From NCBI RefSeq assembly GCF_003634575.1, contig NZ_RBLJ01000001.1, positions 62,001 through 126,000 on the forward strand: DNA of 64,000 nt, written 5' to 3'. This stretch comes from Photorhabdus asymbiotica. GTDB lineage: Bacteria; Pseudomonadota; Gammaproteobacteria; Enterobacterales; Enterobacteriaceae. Below the pieces are notes generated by a model. It saw only the letters and a program-made list of their open reading frames with translations. It was not told where the DNA came from and did no database searches. Shown here in pieces: positions 32,978 through 42,000 of this stretch. How positions within the stretch are numbered: position 1 is the stretch's first letter; each line of letters starts with the position of its first letter. A program made the translations under genes and the position numbers.

Positions 32978-34209
32978 AACGATGTGTCCTCTGATGATGA
33001 TTCAGTTGGCTTCGTCGGGTTTAAGCCACGACCCAATACGGTATGGGCACGAGTGAATTCTCCTGCACTTACCGCGCCAGCAACGGAGATTTCACCCGCC
33101 AATGCGACTGCTGCGGTTATTTCGGCCAATTTACGGGCATCATCAGTGCACCCAATCATACTGAGACACTCTTGCTGGATGGGAAGCTTAGTTCCACCGC
33201 CGACCACACCAACGATAAGGTTAGGGATGGTCAAACTGGCGTTGAGATCTCCGTTATCCAGCACTGCAAAATGCGTGCAGGCATTTTTAAAAGAGACGGT
33301 GACAAAAGCCGGGTCTTGTCCACAGGCGATAAACATCGCAGTTAAGGCATTAGCAACATGGATGTTTGGTGCTGTGGCTCCGCGCTGAGCAAGTAATGTA
33401 TTACATGCTAATAGAAATTGTTGCATGCGTAACGGCGTGGTACGTAATCGTTCTTTTACCAAACTATGAGGTATTCGGACACTCGCGGTAACGTATCGGC
33501 CTTTAGCCTGATCACTGACAAAACGTTTATCTCCCCCTAATGTATTGAAATAGTGTGAAATAAGTTCGGGACACTTTTCCTGAATATAACGACAAACGGC
33601 CTCATTCGCCTTAGTCGCCATATTTAATCCCATCGCATCACCCGTCTGGTAGGTAAATGCTAATCCGATTAAATCGCCCTGGAATAGTGGGGAAACTTCT
33701 AACAGCCGGGCGTAACGACTGGTGTTATTGGCAACTAGTAAAATTTGCGGCATATGTTCTTGCAGCCAGTTGACAAATTTTAGCGCATCCTCCGCTCGGT
33801 GTAAGACAACGGCAGATACTTTTGTCAAAGCGTCACCCAAAAAACGATATGCTGGGTTTGGCGTGTTTTGAACTGAATTCTCCTGACTCAGGATTTGGCA
33901 ACCTCCGCTATCACTGATTAAATTCATTCCTCTTGAAAAAGAAGCAATCAAAGCGCCTTCTGTGGTAGCTAAAGGAATAGTAAATGTTCCTTTGGCTGAT
34001 ATGCCATTGATCAGCAGCGGGCCAGCGATGCCTAGAGGAATCCCAACGTAACCAATCATGTTTTCGCAGGTTCCTTTGGCTAACTCAGGTTCAATGGTTT
34101 TACCGGCAATGTAGGGATAAGATTGCCCGGTTGTTTCGCAAAGCCAGGACAACCGTTGGCTTACCGATGCCTGACTATAGTCATCGTGTCGATCACGCGG
34201 AATTGCCAT
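32974..34209 (-). CDS. Hydroxymethylglutaryl-CoA reductase, class I-like
   Basis: 411 aa from the ATG at 34209, chosen because AAGGA lies eight bases upstream; an upstream ATG at 34263 would overlap the previous gene. HMGR signatures are complete: ENMIGYVGIPLGIAGPL, the catalytic-Glu block ATTEGALIAS, GDAMGLNMATKANE with the catalytic lysine, GQDPAF and VVGGGTKL, plus a C-terminal RAHTVLGRG histidine. The family normally converts HMG-CoA to mevalonate. The IAGPL and SFSRG pattern is class I (biosynthetic) rather than the degradative class II. Most gamma-proteobacteria make isoprenoids by the MEP route, so the gene is unusual here and its substrate may be a related acyl-CoA. Confidence 0.9.
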   Translation of the reverse strand: MAIPRDRHDDYSQASVSQRLSWLCETTGQSYPYIAGKTIEPELAKGTCENMIGYVGIPLGIAGPLLINGISAKGTFTIPLATTEGALIASFSRGMNLISDSGGCQILSQENSVQNTPNPAYRFLGDALTKVSAVVLHRAEDALKFVNWLQEHMPQILLVANNTSRYARLLEVSPLFQGDLIGLAFTYQTGDAMGLNMATKANEAVCRYIQEKCPELISHYFNTLGGDKRFVSDQAKGRYVTASVRIPHSLVKERLRTTPLRMQQFLLACNTLLAQRGATAPNIHVANALTAMFIACGQDPAFVTVSFKNACTHFAVLDNGDLNASLTIPNLIVGVVGGGTKLPIQQECLSMIGCTDDARKLAEITAAVALAGEISVAGAVSAGEFTRAHTVLGRGLNPTKPTESSSEDTSL

Positions 34210-34222
34210 AATATTTATTCCT

Positions 34223-35728
34223 TCAGAGTTGTATGTTCGAATGCCGTCTGGCCGGAGGGCCACTTATTTTGTCTCTTAATATTCTGAAACTTGAAATAAG
34301 TCGGTTACGCAGATGAGAAGCAGGGATCAATCCTTCAATGTAGGTTTTTTTGGCAGAATAGGCAGCGCTAGCGTGGGCTTGACGATATTCTGCAATCAGA
34401 AGTTCTCGTTGTTTTTCTGGCTCTGGGGCGGCTGCCACAACTTTACGAAATATGATATTGACCGCACCTTCTGGCCCCATTACGGAAATTTCAGCATCAG
34501 GCAGGGCATAAATGAAATCAGTGGCTCCCCGATTGGCCAGTGTTGGATAGGCTCCTCCATATGCTTTGCGCAATATAACAGCAACCTTAGGGATCGACGC
34601 TTCACAATAGGCGTGCATCAGCTTAGAGCCGGAGCCTATTATGTTACCTTGTTCCTGCTGTTTTCCCGGTAAATAGCCCGGTACATCAACTAATGTCAGT
34701 AAGGGGATGCCAAACGCATCACATAAGCGGACAAAACGAGCGGCCTTTTCTGAAGCATCAATATCTAAACAACCCGCTAACCAATTAGGTTGATTGGCAA
34801 CAATTCCGATGACATGTCCACCCAAACGAGCCAGACCGGTAATGATATTGCGAGCATACAACTGCTGTATTTCAAGGAAAGTTTCTTTATCGACTATTTC
34901 TGCAATGACTTCCTTGACGTCGAAAGGAAGAGATTTGTCATGAGGTACGATTTCTCCGATTCTAGGTGTTTCTCGCGGCATCACTGTAGAATCTGAGATA
35001 ACGATAGGCGTTTCGGTATTATTCTGCGGCAGGTAGGATAATAGATGCCGAGTTAACGATATTGCCTCCTGCTCTGAATCGACCAGAAAGTGAGCCAGCC
35101 CGGTCTGACTTGCATGCATTAATCCGCCACCGATATCCTCTTTGCTGACATTTTCTCCGGTCGCTTGTTTAATGACCGCAGGGCCGGTTAAAAATAAAGT
35201 AGATTGTTTATCAATCATGATTATGAAATCAGTGAGTGCCGGTGTGTAAGCAGCCCCGCCTATACAGTCGCCGAGTATTAATGATATTTGGGGGACAACA
35301 CCGGAAGCTTGCACTGTTTTATAAAATACGTAACTAAATTGAGAGTTGGCATCAACTCCTTCATGTATGCGTAATCCAGATGATTGATTCAGCGCTATGA
35401 TCGGCATGCCAGTACGTAAAGCTAAGTCTATGACTTTACATATTTTTACGGCATGAATTCGGCTGGAACTTCCTCCCATAAATTGATTGTCATGACCATA
35501 GACAGCCACTGGACGGCTATTAATGAATCCATATCCTGTAGATATTCCGTCTCCTGGTATTTTCTTTTGATCGGCGTTAAAGCGAATACAGTCATGTTCT
35601 GCAAGCGCATCCAACTCTGAAAAGCTACCTGGATCAAGGAGATTTTCGATCAGATTATAATTTTGGTTTGCGGGAGAGACTTCTTTTTGTTGATTGATGA
35701 TACCGGTAGTGTCAGATAATTCAGGCAT
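34223..35728 (-). CDS. Acyl-CoA carboxylase carboxyltransferase subunit
   Basis: 501-aa crotonase-fold carboxyltransferase of the propionyl/methylcrotonyl-CoA carboxylase beta type. Motifs are MGGSSSRIHAVKICKVIDLAL, LGDCIGGAAYTPALTDFIIM, the second-half VDVPGYLPGKQQE and GGAYPTLANRG, then AEISVMGPEGAVNIIF. It moves CO2 from biotin to an acyl-CoA. The sequence does not decide between acetyl-, propionyl- and methylcrotonyl-CoA. It is the first gene of the minus-strand operon, with a GGAG site eight bases before the ATG, and it is followed after 13 bases by the HMG-CoA reductase. It might supply extender units for the PKS downstream in the window. Confidence 0.9.
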   Translation of the reverse strand: MPELSDTTGIINQQKEVSPANQNYNLIENLLDPGSFSELDALAEHDCIRFNADQKKIPGDGISTGYGFINSRPVAVYGHDNQFMGGSSSRIHAVKICKVIDLALRTGMPIIALNQSSGLRIHEGVDANSQFSYVFYKTVQASGVVPQISLILGDCIGGAAYTPALTDFIIMIDKQSTLFLTGPAVIKQATGENVSKEDIGGGLMHASQTGLAHFLVDSEQEAISLTRHLLSYLPQNNTETPIVISDSTVMPRETPRIGEIVPHDKSLPFDVKEVIAEIVDKETFLEIQQLYARNIITGLARLGGHVIGIVANQPNWLAGCLDIDASEKAARFVRLCDAFGIPLLTLVDVPGYLPGKQQEQGNIIGSGSKLMHAYCEASIPKVAVILRKAYGGAYPTLANRGATDFIYALPDAEISVMGPEGAVNIIFRKVVAAAPEPEKQRELLIAEYRQAHASAAYSAKKTYIEGLIPASHLRNRLISSFRILRDKISGPPARRHSNIQL

Positions 35729-36033
35729 GTGGTGACTCCGCTTGCATAACGAAACAAGACAACAAAATTGACCCTATCTGATTATGATAATAGATCTCAT
35801 ACGAACTAATCGCAAGCTGTGTTATTGAGGATTTCGTTGCTATAAATTTGTGCGCTGAATTCAGGCTATTTTTGGTCTGAATATCAAAGAATGCGCCTCA
35901 GGGCAGGAGAATGAAATACGGGTTGTCAGGCTTTATATGATGGACGCTCCGTGGGTTAAATGAATTTTTTCTATCCATTTTTTACGCATATGGCACTTAA
36001 TCGAGGCGTCCATCTCGTCAGATCCAAACTCGT
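35729..36033. promoter_or_regulatory. Upstream region of the carboxylase operon
   Basis: 305 bp between the carboxyltransferase start and the MarR stop. It must hold the operon promoter, reading leftward. It contains a small ATTAT-G-ATAAT palindrome around 35779. No gene or strong hairpin is seen. Confidence 0.35.
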
Positions 36034-36477
36034 TTATTCACTGGCTGCATTGATAATCTTGTCAAAAACTCGGTCAACAATGGCCAGATTTTCGTTAGGT
36101 TCACCATCAAGTAATCTAGCTCTGATATTTCTTACGACAATTTCTGCTTGCTCGGCTAAATTACGTCCTTCATCAGTGAGGTAAAGTGCCTTAGCGCGTC
36201 GATCAGTAGGATCGTCTCGCCTGATCAGCAACCCGGCACCTTCTAGCTGATCGAGTAGCCTGACTAATGATTGTCCTTCAAGCCCCATGTGGTCGGCTAA
36301 GGTGCGTTGGCGTAAACCCTCACCAAGTTTATTAATCAGCCAGAGAGGGGTTGTTGTCGCTTCGGATAAATTCAGTTTGCTCAGTTCCTCATCAGATACC
36401 TTACGCCACATCCTTGCAGCGCGTTGCAAACGTAGACAGAATGTATCGTCAGCCAAGGTTAGTAAACTTGTGTACAT
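36034..36477 (-). CDS. MarR/SlyA family transcriptional regulator
   Basis: 147-aa winged-helix regulator. The core pattern is present: LSEATTTPLWLINKLGEGLRQRTLADHMGLEGQSLVRLLDQLEGAGLLIRR, then the wing DPTDRRAKALYLTDEG. The N-terminal and C-terminal helices form the dimer interface. Such proteins bind short palindromes and respond to small ligands. It lies upstream of, and in line with, the carboxylase/HMG-CoA reductase operon and divergent from the deaminase, so it may control either. An AAGG site precedes the ATG. Confidence 0.92.
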   Translation of the reverse strand: MYTSLLTLADDTFCLRLQRAARMWRKVSDEELSKLNLSEATTTPLWLINKLGEGLRQRTLADHMGLEGQSLVRLLDQLEGAGLLIRRDDPTDRRAKALYLTDEGRNLAEQAEIVVRNIRARLLDGEPNENLAIVDRVFDKIINAASE

Positions 36478-37026
36478 CTTATTGCCTTTTTGTTTGAGTG
36501 CTTATGTCCTGATGAGATCAGCTAGCATGAGATAAAATCTGCTGGCTATATATCGGAGTAAGCAGGAGCTTGTGAATCTACGGCAAGTTATGCTCAGAAA
36601 ATAGATACTAACGAGCAATACGCATGCTTCTAACTTCAAAGTTATACCAAATATACCAAAGTGAGGGAAGAATAGCACCACTTGTCCGGTTTCCTGGGTT
36701 GAACAATGCCGCCTATGCAACTTGTCACTTTTTCGTAGCTAATCATCTTTGATTTATATGATATCTGACAAAATGGCGTGACGGTTATAGCTATTAATAA
36801 AAGCAAAAATAAACATCACATTAGTTACTTAATAATTCTCTTTTTTATGTAATTTACTCGTCCATATTAATAACAGAATATAGGTTTATATATCAGATAA
36901 AAAATCAACATAAAACTATGTCGTTATTTTTTAAATGATGTAATAATCGGTAAATATTATTAAATTTATAATTTACTCTGTTGAAATAGAAAGTCGATAA
37001 AATGATAACTAAGAAAAGGATTAATC
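36478..37026. promoter_or_regulatory. Divergent intergenic region with a candidate MarR operator
   Basis: 549 bp, very AT-rich towards 37026. It contains the palindrome TAACTTCAAAGTTA (36631-36644), of the size and symmetry typical of MarR-family sites, 154 bases upstream of the MarR start. No gene is recognised. Confidence 0.35.
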
Positions 37027-37608
37027 ATGAATAAAACCAAAATTGAATTATTGACAGTGCCTGATATTATGAACACCAGTATATCTTTTATTACAAAATC
37101 GGGTGAAAAGAAAATAAAGATCACAAATAATATATTATCAAAACCGGAGATTGCCAAACATGAAAAATATATGCGAGAAGCAATAGAAGAAGCTAAAAAG
37201 AGCGCTAAATATCCTTTTGGTGCGGTGATCGTTAACAGGAGCAGCGGGGAAATATTAAGTCGTGGTGTGAATTCATGGGTAAAAAATCCCATTTTGCATG
37301 GAGAAATTCAGGCAATAAATCACTATGTTACTTTATACGGTAATCAAGGATGGAATAATGTTGCACTGTATACCACAGCCGAGCCTTGTTCAATGTGCAT
37401 GAGTGCCTTGGCCTGGACGGGGATTCGGGAAGTGATATGGGGGACATCTATCAGCGGTCTTCGTAATGTGGGTATACGCCAGATTGATATTTCTGCGCAG
37501 GAGATTGCGGAAAGAGCGTCATCATTTTACAGCCCGATCTCTTTGGTAGGAGGGATCTTGGCAAATGAGACAGATAAATTGTTTTCTGAACGCAGAAAGA
37601 AAAACTGA
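37027..37608 (+). CDS. CMP/dCMP-deaminase fold nucleoside (guanine) deaminase-like protein
   Basis: 193 aa. The zinc-deaminase motifs are intact: HGEIQAINHY (HxE, with the proton-shuttling Glu) and TTAEPCSMCMSALAWTGIREVIWG (PCxxC). The spacing and following text resemble guanine deaminase and TadA-type enzymes. There is an N-terminal extension of about 45 residues before the core (MREAIEEAKKSAKYPFGAVI) that I do not recognise and that is not a signal peptide. The ATG is preceded by AAAAGGATTAATC. It stands alone between divergent MarR and PhzF-like genes. A base-salvage or a secondary-metabolite role are both possible. Confidence 0.85.
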   Translation: MNKTKIELLTVPDIMNTSISFITKSGEKKIKITNNILSKPEIAKHEKYMREAIEEAKKSAKYPFGAVIVNRSSGEILSRGVNSWVKNPILHGEIQAINHYVTLYGNQGWNNVALYTTAEPCSMCMSALAWTGIREVIWGTSISGLRNVGIRQIDISAQEIAERASSFYSPISLVGGILANETDKLFSERRKKN

Positions 37609-37627
37609 ATCATAGTATCTCGTATCG

Positions 37628-37656
37628 TAGCGAAATAAAAAAATGTTATTTCGCTA
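37628..37656 (+). terminator. Hairpin after the deaminase gene
   Basis: AGCGAAATAA pairs with TTATTTCGCT (plus one outer T-A pair) around a 7-base loop, 20 bases after the stop. The downstream bases are T/C-mixed rather than a clean T run, so it is a moderate candidate terminator. Confidence 0.55.
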
Positions 37657-37947
37657 TCTCTATTGTCGAATAAACCTGACATCATAAATACCTATCGATT
37701 GTAGAAACACAGATTGTCTCCTTTCTTTTGGCTTTTTAAGATCAGAGAATTGTATGTCACGTGATTTGTCAATGGGTACACTTTATACATTTACTATACA
37801 AACAGTGTATTTCAAAACTGTTTTGGTATTTTTGGCTCTGTATTTATATGTGGACTCAGAGTAGCATGAAACCGTGAAAATATGGCTGACTATTATGTCA
37901 GCCTTTTGAGATCAGCGCTTAAATTAATTCAGAAAACAGGAAATTCT

Positions 37948-38826
37948 ATGTCTAGTGTACCCTTTAAACAAGTTGACGTTTTTACTTCAAAACGATTCAA
38001 AGGAAATCCAGTCGCGGTTGTTATGGATGCTTCTGAGCTTTCGACAGAGCAAATGCAAAATATCGCCAGTTGGACCAATCTTTCTGAGACCACTTTTGTT
38101 CTTCCAACAGTAGATGCGGCGGCTGATTATCGGGTTCGCATATTTACACCGGGAAGTGAGTTACCTTTTGCGGGTCATCCCACTATTGGTACCGCACATG
38201 CATTGCTTGAAGCTGGAATTATCTCAGTGACAAATGGACGTTTGCTTCAAGAGTGTGGCGCAGGCTTAATCACCCTAAACGTCAGCAAAATGGAAAATGG
38301 TGAACGGTCAATATCATTTGAGTTACCAGAACCGAAAATCACTTTACTTAGCCGAGAACAAGTCAGTCGCCTTGAAAATATTCTTGGTTGTTCGATCAAT
38401 TATGAATTAACACCGGCATTAGTCGATGTTGGTGCCAGATGGATAGTTGTTTGTACTGCTGATGCAAAAACAGTACTCGCTACACAGCCCGATTTCAGCC
38501 GCTTAAAAGATCACGATATTGAAATGAATTGTACCGGAATTTGTATCTATGGTTCGTACCCAGAAGGCATGGATGCGCACATTGAAGTTCGCTCTTTTGC
38601 GCCTGCTTGTGGTGTGAATGAAGATCCGGTTTGTGGCAGTGGAAATGGCAGCGTTGCCGCGTTTATGCGCCACCATAATGTTATGGCACCAGAAGGTGTG
38701 GTTGTGACCTCTTCACAAGGCGTAAAACTGGGTCGTGAGGGGTTGTTATCGCTCGTTCAGCATGGAGGCAAGATTTTCGTGGGCGGAAGTGCCGTTACCT
38801 GTATTGAGGGCACAATTGCATTCTGA
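37948..38826 (+). CDS. PhzF family epimerase/isomerase-like protein
   Basis: 292 aa from the ATG at 37948, preferred over an in-frame ATG at 37882 because ACAGGAAATTCT precedes it and the PhzF fold starts immediately (FKQVDVFTSKRFKGNPVAVV). Family blocks are NLSETTFVLP, RIFTPGSELPFAGHPTIGTAHAL with the catalytic-Glu region, and the C-terminal FAPACGVNEDPVCGSGNGSVAAF. PhzF isomerises a dihydro-hydroxyanthranilate in phenazine synthesis, but most family members act on other, often unknown, substrates. No other phenazine genes are present, so phenazine synthesis is not inferred. It ends before two hairpins that separate it from the NRPS. Confidence 0.9.
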   Translation: MSSVPFKQVDVFTSKRFKGNPVAVVMDASELSTEQMQNIASWTNLSETTFVLPTVDAAADYRVRIFTPGSELPFAGHPTIGTAHALLEAGIISVTNGRLLQECGAGLITLNVSKMENGERSISFELPEPKITLLSREQVSRLENILGCSINYELTPALVDVGARWIVVCTADAKTVLATQPDFSRLKDHDIEMNCTGICIYGSYPEGMDAHIEVRSFAPACGVNEDPVCGSGNGSVAAFMRHHNVMAPEGVVVTSSQGVKLGREGLLSLVQHGGKIFVGGSAVTCIEGTIAF

Positions 38827-38949
38827 AGCAAATATGAGCGAATAAAGACATGCTCAAATTTTTCTTGCTAAAACTGATATCAAAGGTTGCCGATAACGTA
38901 ATTGTGCTTTAAGCATGTTTAATGTAATACAGAATTATGAATATTTTCA

Positions 38950-38973
38950 AAAAGCTAGATTATTCTAGCTTTT
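38950..38973 (+). terminator. Strong bidirectional hairpin before the NRPS gene
   Basis: AAAAGCTAGA and TCTAGCTTTT form a perfect 10-bp stem with the loop TTAT, with A and T runs at the outer edges. A weaker TGAGC/GCTCA hairpin followed by AATTTTTCTT lies upstream at 38835-38856. Together they end the PhzF transcript and isolate the NRPS promoter. Confidence 0.8.
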
Positions 38974-39030
38974 CATGTTTGTCATAATTCAAAGTTTGAT
39001 TTATCTAAGTTATTGTCTAAGGATGAAATA

Positions 39031-42000
39031 ATGGAAGTTAACAAATCGGCTCGTGAAGGCAGCGACCAGGATATCCTATCAAGCGAATGCAATGTGGATG
39101 ATTTAAGATTTTGGGCTGCGTTACTTTCCGGTCGAGATAATTTTTCCATCCCTGTTGACAGGTTGGTTCGTGATTTTGGTGAAAATCGGGTTTTAACATC
39201 ATCTTTTGATATTGATGAAAAACTTTCTTTGCGATTACGTAACCTGGCTACATGTGAAGGCAAGTCACTCAATACCGTACTCTTGAGCGCATTTTATGTC
39301 GCACTTTCAGCATCATCAGGGCAGCATGATATTGTTATAGGCAACGATTTGAATGATGGGGATAACGGTCACAATAGCGCGTTGGACCCTGTTCCGTTAA
39401 GAGTGAATGTTCAACCCGATATTGCCGTTCTTTCACTTATTCATCATATCGATAAACTAATAACGAACGTACAAAGATATCGCTCATGTTCATTTGACCA
39501 ATTGAATGCATTTCTGGCATCAGCAGAAGGGCCATCGCGCAATTCAATATTTCAAGTGAAATTTGCCGTAAAAGGCTTTGATTTATTAAAAAGTGAACAA
39601 GAAAAGCTTGATTTATCCCTCACCATTGATGACAGCCATAAACAACTAAACGGTCAATTTTATTGGGCAGCAGCGGTATTTGATGCTGAGACTATGGATC
39701 AGCTGGTGGCGGTGTATAAGCAAGTATTGGAATCCTTTGTCGACAATAAGCATCAACCTGTTGGAAAACTCCCGCTGTTACCGGAAAAGGACATGCAACG
39801 TCTGAACCACTGGAACGATACTGCTACCTCTTTCCCTGATGAAAAAACGTTATCCCAGCTGTTTGAGGAGCAAGTGGCAAAAACCCCGACGAATACCGCA
39901 GTGATTTTTGCAGACGAGAAACTCAGCTACGCGGAACTGAACGCCAAAGCGAATGCACTTGCCCGGACAATACGCGCCCGTTATCGCGCGCTCACAAATA
40001 AGGAATTGACACCAGATACATTAATCCCCCTGTATCTGGAACGCAGTGCAGAAATGATTATTTCTATTCTGGCGGTATTAAAGGCAGGGGGCGCTTATGT
40101 GCCGGTATCGCCGGAATATCCGTCAGAACGAGTCAGGTTTATGCTCAGTGATACAAAGGCTCGTGTAGTTCTAACGCAATCTTGGTTGCTTGATAAGCTG
40201 GAAGAGATAGGGGCAAGAGAGGGAGGAAACGAAATCGCTTATCTGTCAGTCGATGATCCAACATTGACGCAGGATATAGAACAGACCAATTTACCTCTGA
40301 TAAGTGGCCCGAAAGATCTTGCCTATGTGATATATACCTCTGGGACCACCGGACAGCCTAAAGGGGCAATGTTAGAACATATAGGGGTCGTAAACCGTAT
40401 TTTTTGGATGCAACAAGCTTACCCGCTCGGTGAATCGGATCGGGTTCTGCAAAAAACACCTTATGTTTTTGACGTATCGGTATGGGAACTGTTATGGGCT
40501 AACTGGACTGGCGCATGCATTGTTGTTGCTTCACCTGAAATTCATAAAGATCCCCAAGCCTTGCATACACTTATTGCCAGGGAGAATATTACCCACCTCC
40601 ATTTTGTTCCCTCCATGCTTGGCGCTTTCAATCAGCATTTGAGCGAAACAAATCAACGTATTCCTTCATGTGTGAAATGTGTCTTTGCCAGTGGAGAGGC
40701 GTTGACGGAAGCCACAGTGACTCAGTTTAAAGACGTTTCCGCACAACAGACTGAATTACATAATCTGTATGGACCGACAGAAGCATCTGTTGATGTCACG
40801 GCTTATGACTGTAGTTCTGCCTCGCTGAAAGTGATACCGATTGGTAAGCCAATCAACAACATAAAATTATATGTCCTTAACGAGAGCATGAATCTGGTGC
40901 CATTGGGTGCTCCGGGAGAACTTTATCTTGGTGGTATTGGATTGGCTCGTGGATACCTGAATCGCGAGGAGTTGAGCGCTCAACGATTTGTAGCAAACCC
41001 CTTTGCTGATGAACATGACAAGGGAAAAGGGTATACACGGCTCTATAAAACAGGCGATCTGGTTCGCTGGAGAAGTGACGGTGAATTGGAATATCTGGGA
41101 CGGAATGATTTTCAGGTAAAAATTCGTGGTTTCCGAATAGAACCGGGAGAAATAGAAAATGCGCTGATGAGCATAGATGACGTACAACAAGTGGCCGTTA
41201 TCGCTCATGGAAAGGAAGCAAAGAGCTATTTAGTTGCGTATGTTGTAGCGACACAGGGAAAAGAGTTATCAGAGACGAATCTGCGTAATGCGTTATTGAA
41301 GGTTTTACCGGAGTATATGGTTCCGAGTGTATTTATTATGATGCAACAGTTACCGTTGACGATAAACGGTAAACTGGATCGTAAAGGGCTGCCAGCACCA
41401 GAAGAGGTAAGAAATAGTGTCTACGAGGCACCAAGCACAGAATTGGAACGGGAGCTGTGTCAGCTTTGGGAGGAGGTACTGGGAGTCAGGCAAATAGGCA
41501 TTACAGATAACTTTTTCCGTTTAGGGGGGAATTCTATTACCACGGTTAAATTATCTGCTTTTATTCAGAATCGGTATAAGAAAAAAATACCGTTGTCACA
41601 ACTCTTTAATATTCAGGATATTAAAACCTTATCGTCAATTTTGCATGAGGTGCCGATTGAAACTCTGAATATTCCACCTTCACCTCAGCCCCAAATTCTA
41701 TCGTTTGCCCAAGCAAGGATGCTATTCATTGGACGAGCGTTAGGGGGAACATGCGCCTACCATATTCCTTTATTAGTAAAATTAAAGGGCGATGTGAAAC
41801 TGAGTGTTTTAACAAACTCGTTGTCTTATCTGCAAGAGAGGCACCAGATACTCAAAACAGTTTATCGAACAGATGATCAAGGCCATGATTATCAAACCAT
41901 TATAGATATACCGTTATCCATGAGTTCTGTGGTTATTCATGATGATAATGAATGGTTGAAGAGCGTGAAAAAAGATGCCTCGCAACTGTTTGACCTGTCT

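Noticed and set aside
32966-33388. 140-aa plus-strand ORF
   Set aside because: Antisense to the HMG-CoA reductase, whose motifs are complete.
34313-34672. 119-aa plus-strand ORF
   Set aside because: Antisense to the carboxyltransferase gene; low-complexity peptide without motifs.
29464-35728. Leucine or propionate catabolic operon
   Set aside because: No acyl-CoA dehydrogenase, enoyl hydratase, HMG-CoA lyase, prpB or prpC is nearby, and the HMGR is class I-like rather than the degradative class.
37948-38826. Phenazine biosynthesis
   Set aside because: Only a PhzF-family protein is present; no other phz genes, and the family is broad.
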